Below the pieces are notes generated by a model. That model was not told where the DNA came from. It did no database searches and saw only the letters and a program-made list of their open reading frames with translations. 64,000 nt of DNA from Brachypodius melanocephalos (Eukaryota > Chordata > Aves > Passeriformes > Pycnonotidae): positions 33,397,268 to 33,461,267 of the forward strand of contig VZSR01000520.1 of assembly GCA_013398615.1 (NCBI GenBank), given 5' to 3'. Made by a program: the position numbers and the translations under genes. Below, one piece after another: positions 1 through 13,107 of this stretch (the first letter of the stretch is position 1; every line of letters begins with the position of its first letter).

Positions 1-441
1 ATGAAAGAAAGAATGTTAGTCTAATGTTTTACTCTAGCCTTTAATTACCACTCCATCTGCTGATAAACACATTATTGTAGCAGACATGGTGATTATTTAA
101 TGGAAATACTTTAAAATCATCACTTTTTTCTAGTGTTTGCAGCCAGAATATTATGGCATTGTATATTGCTGCCCAGGAATCTGCCCAGGTGTAAAAGCAG
201 AACTCACTTGCTTTCACTAACTGCAAACTAAAAATCTTTAAAAATCCTCCAAAGAACCACAGATGGCAATTACTGAAATGCTTTCTTGGGTTTTTTTCAC
301 ACTTTCAGTAGTCTGTGACTGTGTAATTAACAGTGAAGAAGAAAAATAAGTGCTCAAGTTGGTTTTGATTTGTATTGTAGAGAAAAAGGTTATCTCTGAG
401 AGAACCAGTTATAACTCTATCAGGATTGGTTTAAACCATTT

Positions 442-460
442 AAAAAAAAAAAAAAAAAAA
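442..460 (+). repeat. Poly(A) run, A19
   Basis: An uninterrupted run of 19 A residues follows a GGTTTAAACC palindrome (428-437). No retrotransposed gene body is recognisable immediately 5' of it, so I call it a homopolymer rather than a processed-pseudogene tail. It is likely to be length-polymorphic and prone to sequencing error. Confidence 0.8.
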
Positions 461-3149
461 GAGCACAGAAGATCAGACTTCTGTATCACTGAAAGAAAAT
501 GTCAGATCCGTCCACTGTAATTGAAAGTGCAGTGAAGAATCATCAGTGGAATTGAATGGCCATCCACTGGTTGATTCATTTCTTGAAGCAAAGACCCATG
601 CACTGCAATTTGTCATGGCTTCAAGCCTATCTCACCATAGGATAAACTAAGCAAATATGCAAGTTTTAAGAAGTAGTGACAATATTTTCAGTCATTCACA
701 TTTTGGCGAAAAGCTTAAGGGGAAGTCTGTGTATTTGAGACTCAGCCTCACTGAGCACACTGCACACCCGCTTCTTATCTGCACATGCCATCAACAACTG
801 CTTTTCTTTCTAAAAGAGCTGAAGTTCATGTTTCCTGTCTTCACTTTTATCAAGGCATAAGCTGCACACCATCTGTGCATATTCCATTGAAAGCTCTAAT
901 TTCTATCTGTCAAGCTAAAACGAAGCATCCCTTCAGAGCAGTACAGTATTGCTTGTTGACACTCAGTGGGATTCATCCTGGAAGGCAGGAGAAAGTTTTG
1001 TCAGAAAAGGAGAAATTTTAGAATGTGTGCAAAGAACTCAAAAGTATCCATTGGCCGTGAAGAGATACTTAACTTTCTATGAAGAGAAAATGTGGCAATT
1101 TCCTGCATCTTGTTACTTTAAATTGGCAAGACCAAGCTTGCATTGATGGAACTGTTCGCTTGTTCTACAGTGGGAAATGTTAGCAATTATTTCTTAATTA
1201 TTGGCATCAATATTGATGTGCATGTGCTGTGCATCTTCTTTGAAGTGAAATCTTGTTCCGTTCTGTATTTTGTGTACAAAGCTGTAATTATTGCTTGCAA
1301 CATTCCAGTTAGTTTACCTGTGCATAAATGGTAGGGAGGAGAAGCTTAAAATGTGAATAATGTGAGATTTTTGATTTCTAGCAAATTATGCTTGTATCAA
1401 TTGTGAGAAGAGAAAAAGCCAGGAGCAGGAAAGTTGAATGTTATCTTCAAGTAGAATCACATCAGAAGCTGTCTCAGGTTTCTATGAGCTGCTAGCAGAC
1501 TTTTACTGTGTCTGTCTAATGATGATGGGAAATGTTTGGAGTCCTGAAGATGTGACAGTTCTTGATGTGATTTAGTTCAATTTATTGAATTTTGGCTTGG
1601 ATAAAATCATCCTTTATTGAAAAAAAGGCAATGAAATATAAACTGTCAAATGACTATTTAACAATAACTTCTTCAGAGAATTTTATTCTATCCTCTGGGA
1701 AATAGAAGAATAAAATAAATGATATGATATGATATGATGATATGATATTATGATATGATATTAAAGACCTCCTTTTAAATTTGAGGATGAGTTCTTGTTA
1801 ATCTTTGCAGTCATTTTCTTGTCTTAAAAATAAATTAATAGAGCATGAAACTTAAAGCTGCACATGAATAAGGCTTGGCTGAATAAGATCCCAGGAGACC
1901 TTAATCTTACTTGGGTTTGTGTTTAAAAGTGAGTAATTTGCCATACTTGAAAAAAAGGTTGATTTAGCTGAACTGCCATCATATAAAGCAGAGGTGAATA
2001 GGGTCTAACCTGATCAAGTGTGTCCAAAAGGAAACTAATTGTGTAATGTCCTAGTTTCTCCCCCTCCTCCTGAACTGCCTGGAATTCTGTCAGCAAAATA
2101 CCTAAGGAAAAATAAAATAGGAAAGCCAGCTAATCTAAGCTTTATCTTGGATCTGGGAAGAGAAAGAAAACAGCAGTGGGATGGAATATTAAATAATAAC
2201 AATCAATTACCTGATTGTCCAGGTGGCCTTTGAGACGGAAACAGCAGTATTGCACTCCTGGTTCCCCTGCACCAGTATCCACAGGAGAGACCAGCATAGC
2301 AGGAAAAGGCAAACTGGAGGACACAAAGGAAAAACACTGTCACGGATTTCCAGCAGTAATATTGACATACATACCTGTTACCGTGCTTTCACAGTGCTTT
2401 CTGGCTCACTGCTATAGTCATGGAACTGATTACAAAGCTGAGGCATTGGTGGCATGCATGGACCTGTCCATCTTACACTCCTAAATACAGCTGGAAAAGA
2501 ACTGGAGATAAAAGACAGCTTTTAAACTCAGATGTATAATAGCTGTTTCTGCTACTTTCTGTGGTAATGGGAGGAATTAAAATTTTTCTTCAACAGAGGG
2601 TTGCAGAGAAGACTAACCTCCTCTTTTCCTGGGCAGCTGAACTGTTCAGGTTGAAGTGGCTTGTATAAATGCCTGTCACACTATCTGTAAGAGAAACTAA
2701 ATTCCTCTAAAAGAACCTAAATGTGAATTTCCCTAATGGTTACCAAAAAAGAAAAAAAAAAAAAGTGCCCTGTTAGATGTGAGGAAGGTAGTAAATTGAC
2801 ATCTGCAGATGTCAGCTTCTCCTTATCTTTCACAAGAGGAGAGAAGATAGCAGAGGAAGGTGCAGAGCTGACTGTTTTGCTGGGCCTCTGCACCTCTTTG
2901 TCTACTCCCCATCCTTAATGCCTTCATTTTAGGAAGGATGAAAACTCACATGTACTTCCAAGAGCAATAAAATAATTTTTAGACTGCTGGTATATTGGCT
3001 GTAGTTTTTTGGAATTGCCAAAGACTGCTTGAGATAATGTTTTATCAGCATTTACAACCTGCTCTGAGAGCTGCTCCTGCTGGGCTGTTGTTTTTACTCT
3101 GCTCCATCCCCTGGGTTTCTCAGCCTCTGCCTATGTTCTCCTATACACA
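461..3149. other. Intronic, no gene seen
   Basis: AT-rich sequence without recognisable coding potential. Apart from a GATAT-type microsatellite near 1.72-1.76 kb and a short A-rich run near 2.75 kb, I see no structured element. Open frames here are all under about 90 codons, overlap one another and resemble no protein family I know. Confidence 0.6.
1719..1763 (+). repeat. Imperfect (GATAT)n microsatellite
   Basis: About 45 bp of tandem GATAT/GATGATAT units with small interruptions (TGATGATAT, TATTATGATAT). It is a simple sequence repeat in intronic DNA with no sign of function. Confidence 0.85.
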
Positions 3150-3164
3150 GTTGCCCATAGCAAC
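3150..3164 (+). promoter_or_regulatory. RFX X-box-like motif
   Basis: GTTGCCCATAGCAAC is an imperfect inverted repeat: half-site GTTGCC, spacer CAT, half-site AGCAAC. It fits the RFX-family X-box pattern (GT-pyrimidine-rich half, 1-3 bp spacer, RRNAAC half). It sits in a locally GC-richer stretch (about 3,060-3,260) that also carries two copies of CCCCCGGAG (3,180 and 3,198). RFX factors drive ciliary and some neural and immune genes. Binding here is inference from the motif only. Confidence 0.4.
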
Positions 3165-3544
3165 ACCCGTTTGAAAAGGCCCCCGGAGCTGTCATCTCCC
3201 CCGGAGGACAACAGTGCCAGCAGCAGCACTGGCAGAGTTCAGCTCCCTGGGCCTCCCTGGTAAGCAGGACTCAAGGAAACATACCTCCAGAATACAACAG
3301 TTTCCAGGAATGAGAGGGCAGCATATCCAACACCAAAATTTGATGAATCACTTACCTACTAGGAGCTGTTCTGGTGGAAACACCCTATCCCTGATGTTCT
3401 TCAGAGTCAGTGCTGCACCCCATTGTCCCAAACACCTTCCACGTCCAGAACCACCTCCTTTCTCACACCTGCCTCCTTCTTGTGGGATTGTGCAATCAGC
3501 TGGATCAAGACTGAAATAAATACTCTGACAAAACATTCATTTTG

Positions 3545-3772
3545 AAACTGGAAGAGAGCAGGTTTAGATTAGGTATTAGGAAGAAATTCTTTACTGTGAG
3601 GGTGATGAAGCACTGTAACAGGTTGCCCAGAGATTGTGGATGGCCCATCGCAGGAGCTGTTCAAGGCCAAGTTGGAAGAGGCTCTGAGTAACCCAGTCTA
3701 ATGAAAGGCGTTCCTGACCATGGCAGAGGGATTGGAATGAGGGAGTCTTTAAGGTTCATTCTATCATTATTA
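3545..3772 (+). mobile_element. CR1 LINE 3'-end fragment, sense
   Basis: About 228 bp matches the 3' terminal region of chicken-repeat-1 retrotransposons in the sense orientation. Recognisable blocks in order are AGGTTTAGATTAGGTATTAGG, the AAATTCTTTACTGTGAGGGT block, AACAGGTTGCCCAGAG, a GTTCAAGGCCAAGTTGGA-like block, and a degraded tail with TCTTTAAGGTTC and ATTCTATCATTATTA. It is 5'-truncated as is usual for CR1, and diverged, so it is a dead copy. The right edge is approximate because the terminal short repeat is degenerate. Confidence 0.85.
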
Positions 3773-6700
3773 ATTGGATCAAATGGGAGGCTACAACTGC
3801 ACTGGCACAAGAAAGCCAGTGCCAGGGTCAAGTGGGCAAGAGCTGCTTCTGCTGCCATTGCCACTGAGATAAATCCTTATCAAATTTCAGTGTAAATTGA
3901 CAAAGCTATGTTTTTTTATCAGTGTAGCTGGCAACTTCTGCATTTATGTGCTAATGCTGGCGTAACTGCAGCAACACGACTCAAGCAGAACTTGATAGGT
4001 GGGATCCACTTACAGTGAGATCCACTCGAGTTCTGCACTCAAATTTGCCATCACCTAAAAATATAAAGGATTTGGTATAAGGTGCCCAGTGCTGATACAG
4101 AGTATCAGTATCTTTCTCGTCTGTTTCCACAGATTCAAATCCCAGTCTCTTTCAGCATTGCTTTTGGGATATTTGGACTCAGATCTGCACTCCGTATCAG
4201 GTCATTTATCCTCACTCCAAGCTCCTTCTGCATTCTCTTTTTTTTCTTCCTTCATCCCCAACATATTCTTGATCTTGTGAAACCATAGATCTGTAGCTTT
4301 TGACCCATCAGATTACACAAATTCGATTTAACCAAATAGCAGAACTGCAACAGCAATTAACAAGGCTGGATGTGGCAAGGTCTCTGATCAAGAACAGCTG
4401 AAGTTGGTATCTTGTTACTCAGCATAGTGGTGCAGCTCAACACTGGGCAATGAGGCTTCAAAATCCTCAAGCCTGCCCCCCACCGATGGTGATATTTGCT
4501 GTGCATTACCCTTAATTTATCTTAATAGGAAGGAGTTATATTATTACTGTTCTTACAGCTATTGCTGTTCTCATGACCAAATACAAATTAGAAAAGAAGT
4601 GTGTTTGGCAGATCTCTAATGAACATGGTGAAATAGAAGTATATTATCGCTTTTCAAAATGAACGTGAATTCCTATTTGTCATGTAAAGCATGAGATTTA
4701 GAGAGACTTTGAAAATACGCACCAGGTGTGTAAATCTGGGAAGAGAAGCTTATGGAAACAGTACTGGGAACCTAGATTTTCCTTAGCCAATGCAATGGAT
4801 AGAAAAGCTTACTCACAAGATACCTTCCTACTCAAAACAGTGAACTCATGGTTTAAGGTTTGAAATTTGTTCAGCCTGTCAAATTGTGTGCCTGACCCAG
4901 CTCTCAAGGATCAGTACAGGCAGCACCACATGCTTTTGCTCACTCCAAAGAGAGCACTGCTGCAAAGGGTTATGTAAAACGAGGAATGCAGAAGTTTTAA
5001 AATGATGTCTTCGCATTTTACAAGCCAAAGCAGTAAAGCACGTTTCATTTTTAAAGACGTCTGCACTCTTTCAGTTGGTATCATTGTGTTGAGGAAGACC
5101 TGATCTTTGAGCGGACTGTGTTGCCATGTGCTTACTCCTACAGCACTGGAATAAATCTGTCATTTCCGCACACCTGCTCACATCAGTATATTGTGACTGT
5201 GCTGAATTACCTGCCCTCACATTGCTGAGTTTAAAAACAGTCACTCCAGCCTATTTAAAATAAAATTAATAATAAAAATAATTAATAATAAAACCTCCGA
5301 ATTTACTAACTGAGTAGTACAGATAAAGCAATATTAAATTGTACTGAAAGAAGCATAACTGCACAGTCTCCTTAAAAGGGAGCTTTTTATGGTGATATAT
5401 AAAAGGTGGAAGTTTGGGGTTTTTAAAAATTGCATTTTCTAATGTACCAAAAGTAATATACCATAAGCATGGATATTTTCAGTAAACCTGAGGTGAGCCA
5501 CATCCCTAAAAAAAAAAAAATTCCACGTGCTGAATGGGCTGCAAAGCAAATGCTGTCTTTGAATTATCAGAGATTTCCTCAGACACAATGGTTCCAAGGT
5601 AAAAATGGCAAAGTCTTAAACTGAAATTGTGAATGTTTTGTAGAAAGACAAGAGTGGAAGAACTGCACATCCACTTCCCCACAAGCTCCAAGGCCTCAGC
5701 TGTGGCAAGACATGTAGGAGGTAATCTACAGAGCACTGTGTGTTTTCATAATTGAGTTGTGAATAAAAATTGAAATACATGTAGTCATGATCATTTTGTG
5801 TTGAAGAGGAATATGTACCCTAATGTATGGAGAAAATAGAGTAATTTGCCATTCAAACTATATATTTTTAGCTACAGAATCTTGTTCTCAAATTTAAATT
5901 GACATGCAGTAAAGTAAATCTGGTATGCTAATATCCCTTAATAAATTTATGAGAACAGATTGGTTCTCACAAAAAAACCTCGTTTGGGAGGAGGTACCCA
6001 AAATTCAACCATGTGCATGATGTCAGTTAGACCAGCCTCCCTCATGTCTATGGTTTTTATTGTGTTAGTAAGTGTGTCATGCTTAATCTCTATGAAATGC
6101 TGGAAGCTGATTAATGAGATGTTTCAAAGAAGTTTCATTGTAGTTATTTTCTAATATACATGCTTCATTAGGAAATGAAACAAGGCAAAAAAGATTTTCT
6201 GAACTTGAATTTTTGCTAAGGAACAAAACAGAAATATGTCATCTAGCACAAAATGAAAGAACATGGCAGGGAGAAAGGACAGAATGTGCAGCAGAGCTGG
6301 AATAACATGCAAATCCTGACAGAGCAAGCAGGAAAGCAAGAATCATATAAAAACTAAAAAATTTCCCAGCAAAGCCAGATCAATGGTCTACTTAGTCCCC
6401 TAGCCATTCCAACAGCAGCAGGAGGTGATGCCATTTGGGGGTACAAGCCTGATCAAAGTCATCAGTGCATTCCCCTTGCACGCCCTCAGCATCCACAATC
6501 ATTGGATATGGATGTTGGAAGGTATTTTCTCTGCTTGTGGACCCTTTGTCCAACAGCAGGTCTTTTTCAAGACAAGTTTACTAGACACGGAAATGGAAAT
6601 TAATATGACTTTCGATAAGCTCACCTGCTCAGTGAAGATCTAACCAAACAGGATAATCTACAGGCTGCACCCATACCAGGATTTGGGAAGGAGGTGAAGG

Positions 6701-7357
6701 TATTGTTAGGCCTTCTGCACTGCCAAATACTGCATGGGGTATGTGGTAATGACTCACAGATGGTCAAGCAGCTGGACCAGTTCCTCAGATACTGCTTGAA
6801 TTGAGGTGTCAGGGGTTTTGTAAGTTATATCTTCAGTAGAAGGTTTGCTAAGACCTCTTCAGGTTTAAACATCATGTTGTCAGTTGTGAGTCTTATAAAT
6901 GGATGTTGAAAAGGTCCTGATATTGAAAACTGCAGATTAGAGGACAGAGGAAAGAGAACATGAATTGACTATAACATGCGCGTGAAACAGCTGCCATTGC
7001 TAGCCAAAGATTGTTCAAGTTTATTCAGATCTTCTGTCTGGTGACACTTTATCATCAGTGTTATATGGGCAAAAAGAGATCTTAGAGAAAATAAAACTTT
7101 TTTGGAGTAGCAGGGCAACTTAATATCCTCATGTGTCAATGCACATTGACGGAGATGGATGGGGTTTAATTTGCTATTCACTCATCAAAATATCTTCATT
7201 CTTCTTTCTGTGAACTATGCATGCTCTACCAGAATAGTCATCAAATGTTCAAACGAGGATGGATTTTATGTTTGATTTTGCACTAGATACTCTAAAATGC
7301 TTTTTAATCATGGGCATCATTGGATGCTTCATTTCTTAACCAGATGGATTATAATTT
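3773..7357. other. Intronic, no gene seen
   Basis: AT-rich noncoding sequence between two CR1 copies. It includes an A/T low-complexity patch at 5,255-5,293 and an A12 run near 5,508. Nothing here resembles an exon or an RNA gene. Confidence 0.55.
5255..5293 (+). repeat. A/T-only low-complexity patch
   Basis: Nearly pure A/T with repeated TTAATAATAAAA-type units. It is simple sequence without further features. Confidence 0.7.
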
Positions 7358-8156
7358 CATAGAATCACTGAAGGGTTTGGATTGGAAATTATCTTAAAGG
7401 TCGCCTAGCTCCAATGCCCCTGCCCCTGTCTAGTTTTCACTAGACCAGGTTGCTCAAAGCCCCATCCAGCCTGGCCCTGAACACTTCCAGGAATGGGGAG
7501 TCCACCACTTCTCTGGGCAACATGTCCAGTGTCTCATCACCCTTATAGTAAAGCATTTCATCCTAATATCTAATATAAACCTGCTGTCCTTCAGTTTGAG
7601 GCCTTTCCTCCATGTCCTATCCCTATATTCCCTTTTGAAAAGTCCTCTCCAGCTTTCTTGTAAGCCCCTTTTAGGTACTGGGAGGTGCTGTAAGGTCTCT
7701 CCAGAACCTTCTCTTCTCCAGGCTGAACCACCCCAACTCTCTCATCCTGTCTTCACAGAAGAGGTGCTCCAGCCCAGTGCTCAACTTAATGGCTCTCCTC
7801 TGGGCTCATTCCATCAGGTCCATGTCTTTCTTGTGTGGGGACCACAGAGCTGGACACAGCAGTCCAGGTGGGGTCTCACAAGAGCAGAGAGGCGAAAGCA
7901 CCTCCCTCAGCCTGCTGGTTACACTGTTTTTGATGCAGCCCGGGGTCTGTTTGCCTCTCTGGACTTCAAGCACACATCACTGGGTCATGTTAAGCTTTTC
8001 ATTCACAAGCACCACCAGCTCTTTCTCCCCAGGGTTAATCTCAATCCATTCTCTGCCCAGGCTGTATTTGTGCTTGGGATCCCCCTGACCTGTGTGCAGG
8101 ACCTTGCACTGGGCCTTGTTGAACTTCATGAAGTTTGCACAGACCCACCTCTCAAG
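7358..8156 (-). mobile_element. CR1 LINE, 5'-truncated, antisense, about 800 bp
   Basis: This is a long CR1 copy in reverse orientation. Reading the + strand, it begins with the complement of the CR1 3' terminus (TCATAGAATCACTGAAGGG). It continues through well-known antisense CR1 blocks: CAGGTTGCTCAAAGCCCC, CATCCAGCCTGGCCCTGAAC, CTTCTCCAGGCTGAACC, GTGCTCCAGCCCAGTGCTC, and ACCTTGCACTGGGCCTTGTTGAAC. Similarity ends near CCCACCTCTCAAG at about 8,156, where the copy is 5'-truncated. A 210-codon + strand open frame at 7,596-8,228 is antisense to the element and is not a gene. The sense (minus) strand corresponds to the reverse-transcriptase C-terminal part and 3' end, now degenerate. Confidence 0.92.
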
Positions 8157-11100
8157 TGGTCATTTGAATTACCTAAAGCTTGTCACTCCAGTTCTTCTGT
8201 TAGGAGAACCATTAGCGATGCATTTTGAAAAAGATATATCATAAAGCCATAAACATGTCAAGATGATATAAAAACAATTTTTAGCAAGCCCAGACACACA
8301 TCTGGTAAAGAATGTTATTATCATGTTTGTAAGCAAAACATCACTCTTAGGACTGCAAAACAGCTGGTGGCTGGTTTTATTTTTTTGCTAGTTTTTCTTT
8401 AACCATTTTTTATAAAATAGGCATTGTGACACTTTAAAAGTAAAATTTTATTCAAAGTCAAGCTTTAAAATCACATCTTTAAATATATTTAAAAATACAT
8501 CTATACATATACATATATATATGTATATACACACTTATAAATACACTGAGCAAAAAGTACTTTAGCCAATTTTCATTTTATAGGAGGCCAGAAAGGAAAG
8601 GACAGTGGTGGGTTTTGTCAAATCCAGTATGTGTAACACAGATTTTCATGTGTTCCCAAAGATCCTGGAAGGCAGCAACACAACACACAGCAAAATATGG
8701 CATGACCAGGTCAACCATAGTTTTCATTACAGTATCAGCATCCAAGGTGCTCTAATAGCCTTGAAGAAGCCAAGTACTTTGGAATAATTACTAGGCAATT
8801 TTCTGGTCCTTTTGTTATTTCACAAAATACTTTTCTACTGGACCAGTTAATTTGGTCATTCAACATTTTCATGTTAATATATGCTTAAGTTATATTATAC
8901 ACCTGACAACAGTCTGGTGTGGGGGTTTTTTTAGGGTGTTTTCCTATATTTTGCACTTGTGAGTGTTTGGCAGCTGTAGTCTGCCTGTGCTGCTGAAACA
9001 GGGTTACTTTTTCTCTGTCTACATCATTCTTCATCATATGTGTTGAGAGTTTTTTGAAAACTCCGCATGAAAACATCATCTTTTCCTCTTCATTTAAAAC
9101 TCCTTTGGAGAATGTGACTTATTTCTCTACTTGTTAGAAAAGTTGCTGTTACTTTGAAAGCATTCATTTCTTCAGCTTCTGGCTGGGTGATTTTTCTGTG
9201 TAGTTCAGAAACCTTTTTTCACAAGTCTGATAGACTCCATCTCTTCAAGTACTTCACTAACAAGCTTTTTATTTTAGAAGAGAATCATTTGTGGCACAGG
9301 GTTTTGTACCTATTTTTCAGCATGTACATTATATGCTATATCAAAGCACTATTGTCTTTTCATGTACAGCAAATTGTTTTGGACTTAGCCATTATAGAGA
9401 GACAAAAAATGGCACAGAGCCCTTTTAGTGCAGAAAGGACTTGATAAATGGCCTCAAAACTTTCAGATTTCTTTTCACACAGTTAGCAACTGGATACTTA
9501 GGGCCCTAAGAAAGCCTATTATTTAATTACGTGCTTCTTTTCCAAAGCAAAATGTGCTGCTCAGCTGAGGGAGAAGTACTGTGAACTATGAGGTTGGAAG
9601 CCTTTAAAGCTATTTCAAGTACAGGTGGCATCTTCAAAACTTCTAGAAAGAGCCAGGACTTTGTCATTTTTTCAAGGGTTTTAAAATTTACAAGTAGATT
9701 GTATTTGGAGTAAATTGGGCATTTTTTCCTCCTCTGGAAGAATACTCAATGAATTAAACAGGAAATACTGCTATGTTTTTGGATAAATATTTTAGTAAAA
9801 GATTTCTCAGCTTCACTATTTCCATAAGCAGAGTGTGAAAAACAAGTTAAATTTAGTTATTTAACTGATCAGCATCAACAGTATCAAGTAAACCTCACCA
9901 CATCTGTGAAAAGGATATTTACAAAGCTGAGTGTTGTACATAAGCTGCCAACCATTGAAACTTCTTGCTTCCAGGTTTAACAGCTTCCCAAAGGCTGGGA
10001 AAAGCTGTCTTCCAAAATAATCTGAAATCTCTAGGATGATTCTTGTGATAAATTTCTCTTTGTGCATTTTAAAATGCATTTCCTTCTTTAAACACTAATG
10101 TTTGAAAGATGGGCGTTTCTGAAGTCCCTGTTCCTTAGCATGAAGGCCAGGACACGGCCTTCAGCCTTCAAGAAAAGGAACAGCACGCTACATTGCACTC
10201 CAGAGTGCTTGCAAGCTCTTCAAAGTTCAGCCAAGAATTTCACCCACAAAGTTGTTACCCTTATATTTTTCAGCCGTATCATTTCCATTCAGGGATTGTC
10301 ATCAGAGAAGAGCTCACTTTCCCTGGAGGCTCTCAAATATTTTGTTGGAAATAGTAGCTGGAGATACCTCTGGGCAGAGAGGAGAGCTCCTCTCTAGAAT
10401 GGCTCACACTTCCAACAACAGTGCAGCGATTGCTCATCAGAAAAAGCTGTTAATTCAGTTAACCCACTTGCACAGGAAAATCTCATAAAGCAGAGAGAAG
10501 GAAAAAATATTTCTTGAAATAAATAATTTAAATAAAAATCTTTAAATAAAGATGTCAAAAGATATTATGGGCCATTTAACCTTTAATCAAAAGTGTTTCA
10601 GAAACAGTTTCACAATTTTACCTCTGAAAGGATTCATTGCAGTTTTATCTTTGCATATATGAACATTGCTGTTTCCAGACATCATTAAAGTATGATTTTT
10701 ATTTCCACAAATCTATAAATATCTGACTGGAAAGCCAGAGTCCCTGTTACCCTCTAGATGAATTCCCATCTGACTGAGCACCTACCATGCAAGGGAGGCC
10801 CTGCTGAGCAAGGGGGCTGAACTGACCAACCTCCAGAGACTTAACCACATTTTGGGATGCCTATAGTACATGTCTCGTTCAGTTATATCAGAAAATGCCT
10901 AGCTCTGTAGCTTCTAACTACTCCTTAACATCTTGCTATAATCTCATTCAGTTCTCCCCGCCTCTGCATGCCTGTCTTGTCCTTGTTTAACTGTTTGCCA
11001 GTGCTGAGACTTTGAATATGCCTGGTGCACAGGGAGCAGGACTGATCATCATCCAGATAGGTGAGAAGAGATTCAGCCCTTGAAATAGGTACTGTGTTGT

Positions 11101-13068
11101 GGGTGTTTTTACATTTGCAATGGCACAAGACTTTGACAGCAAGCCAAAGTTACTGTGGAGGATTTGGAGTAGCAGAGTGTTGAACGTCCCTGTCACAGCT
11201 TACAAATGAGTCCTGTTTTACATGAATGCTTGGACCTGTTAAAATCATGTGAGTAGACTTGATCACTGAATTTGTGCTTGTCTTACAGACATTTGCCACT
11301 AGAACTGTCACTAAAAGAGCATTTCTGGCCTTACAGGAAGGGACATATGCATTAGATTTATGCATTTAGAATTCTGTGACTGCTTGACAAACTTGGACTT
11401 TTTCCCCAAGTGTCCATCCATCAGTGACCCCCCACCTCGGAATAAATGTTTGCTTTCAAAATGTAAAAAAAAGAGAAATGGCCTTTGGGCCCTTCATAAC
11501 TCCTGGCTTTTGAGACACAGATTAACAGATAAGAAATTCAGAGTTACTAAAACCAAAGTTGAAGTTTACCATCATATGTTCGTTGCAACCACGCTCAGAT
11601 TTGTCATTTCTCCATCTCCAGTTGTCCAGTGATGAATATTCACTGAAATCTCTGATAATGGTGTGTGTCATCCTCTGCCAGTTTTTAAAATTCTAATTAC
11701 AATAATAATACCTGCTTCTGCTTTTATATGGAATATTTCAAATTCCTTATTACACACAATACCAATAGCTTTTTCTGTATGGTGTGACTTCATGGGCTTT
11801 GCTTCATACTTTTAGTCCCTGCAGCACCTGCCTGAGTACTATGATTTTTTTTCCTTTATTCTTAGTTTTTTGGGGGCTTTCTTTCAGTCTCCAAGAAACT
11901 AAAGCAGCATCTGTACTGTCTTTTATGGCATGATCTTTTGATCTGTCTTTTAGTATGATGTATCCAAGCCTCAGGCCAACCTAATTTTCTGGGTGAGGAT
12001 TTGTTTCCTGGAAAGTAGTGATGCTGAGGCCCTTGGCACATGGTGATCCTGATAGCATTGGCTAACAAACTTCCTCTCTGACATCCAGATAAGGCTTGAA
12101 ATTGGTTAGGAAAATGTAATCACACACAAACACACCTGCACATATACTGTTTCTTCAGCTCACCAAAAATAAGTTTTCTCATCTGTGTCCAGCTTCCTTA
12201 CAGTCTGTAGTACTGCAGATATTTTTTCTTTACTTTACTTTTTCCATCTTAATACTCACAGCTGAGATATTTTTGCTTTAGTTGAATTACAAGAGACATT
12301 GTTGCTTAAAATTGTTGGTATATTAAGCCAGGGAAGAGCTTTAATTTTATAAAATCCCCTCCACTGAGATTCCCCTAACAGTTTGTCCCCAAGCTCAGGT
12401 TACCAAGCAGGCACCACCCTGAGGGGGCCAAAAAGCCTGCCTTATTTCCCATAGTTTTAGCCCTAAATGAGAAGACATGCTAAAGCTTTATTCCAGAGAA
12501 AAGGTGTATATGCCAGCAATAAAGCAACAAGAAGCAATTTTAAACTAACCTTTGAAAATTCTTGAAACACAGGCGGCTTTGTTTGATTTAAAAAGCCAAA
12601 TTTTAGAGTAGATTAACTTATAGCTTAATGAGTACACAGTATTATGTTCCTATTCTATGATAGTTGGGGTTATTATGTTTACACAGACTGAATGACTTCA
12701 AACAAACCCTTGAAACAGTGTTAATTAGATTCATGATTCAAATAAACTCTTATCCTGCCAAGATGATTATGGTTTGAAGTTACTGCTGTTTTTTAGTGAG
12801 GTAGACTGTTCAACAGAAAAGAAATGCTTATATTCAACAAAAAAGATTTCTATAAATGTATATGTATCTGACTCAGATGTAATTTTGTATATTTTTCAGT
12901 TTTGCATATATATATACGGATCTTGTTCACAGAACTACCACTTGTCAGTATTACTGTACCCATACCAAGGCAGAAGCTGTTAAGCACATTTGAGCTTCGG
13001 GCTGTCTTGGAGCCAGGCACATGGAGGCACAAGTGCCATTTCATACAACCTACTACAAAGAAAATGTG
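8157..13068. other. Intronic, no gene seen
   Basis: AT-rich noncoding sequence. It holds a TA/CATA dinucleotide patch at 8,502-8,534 and many short unrelated open frames. I see no exon, no recognised repeat family and no RNA gene. Confidence 0.55.
8502..8534 (+). repeat. (TA/CATA)n microsatellite
   Basis: Alternating TATACATATACATATATATATG-type sequence about 33 bp long, partly self-complementary. Simple repeat. Confidence 0.75.
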
Positions 13069-13107
13069 ATTGAATATTAAATACGAAAATTGTATTTAAT
13101 ATTCAAT
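13069..13107. repeat. Perfect inverted repeat, 16-bp arms, 7-nt loop
   Basis: The left arm ATTGAATATTAAATAC (13,069-13,084) and right arm GTATTTAATATTCAAT (13,092-13,107) are exact reverse complements around the spacer GAAAATT. It is AT-rich and could extrude as a cruciform or form an RNA hairpin. The stem is too short for a typical microRNA precursor. No flanking target-site duplication was obvious, so a MITE origin is unproven. Confidence 0.85.

Noticed and set aside
7596..8228. 210-codon + strand open frame
   Set aside because: It lies antisense to a CR1 element for nearly its whole length, and its sequence is the complement of well-known CR1 blocks.
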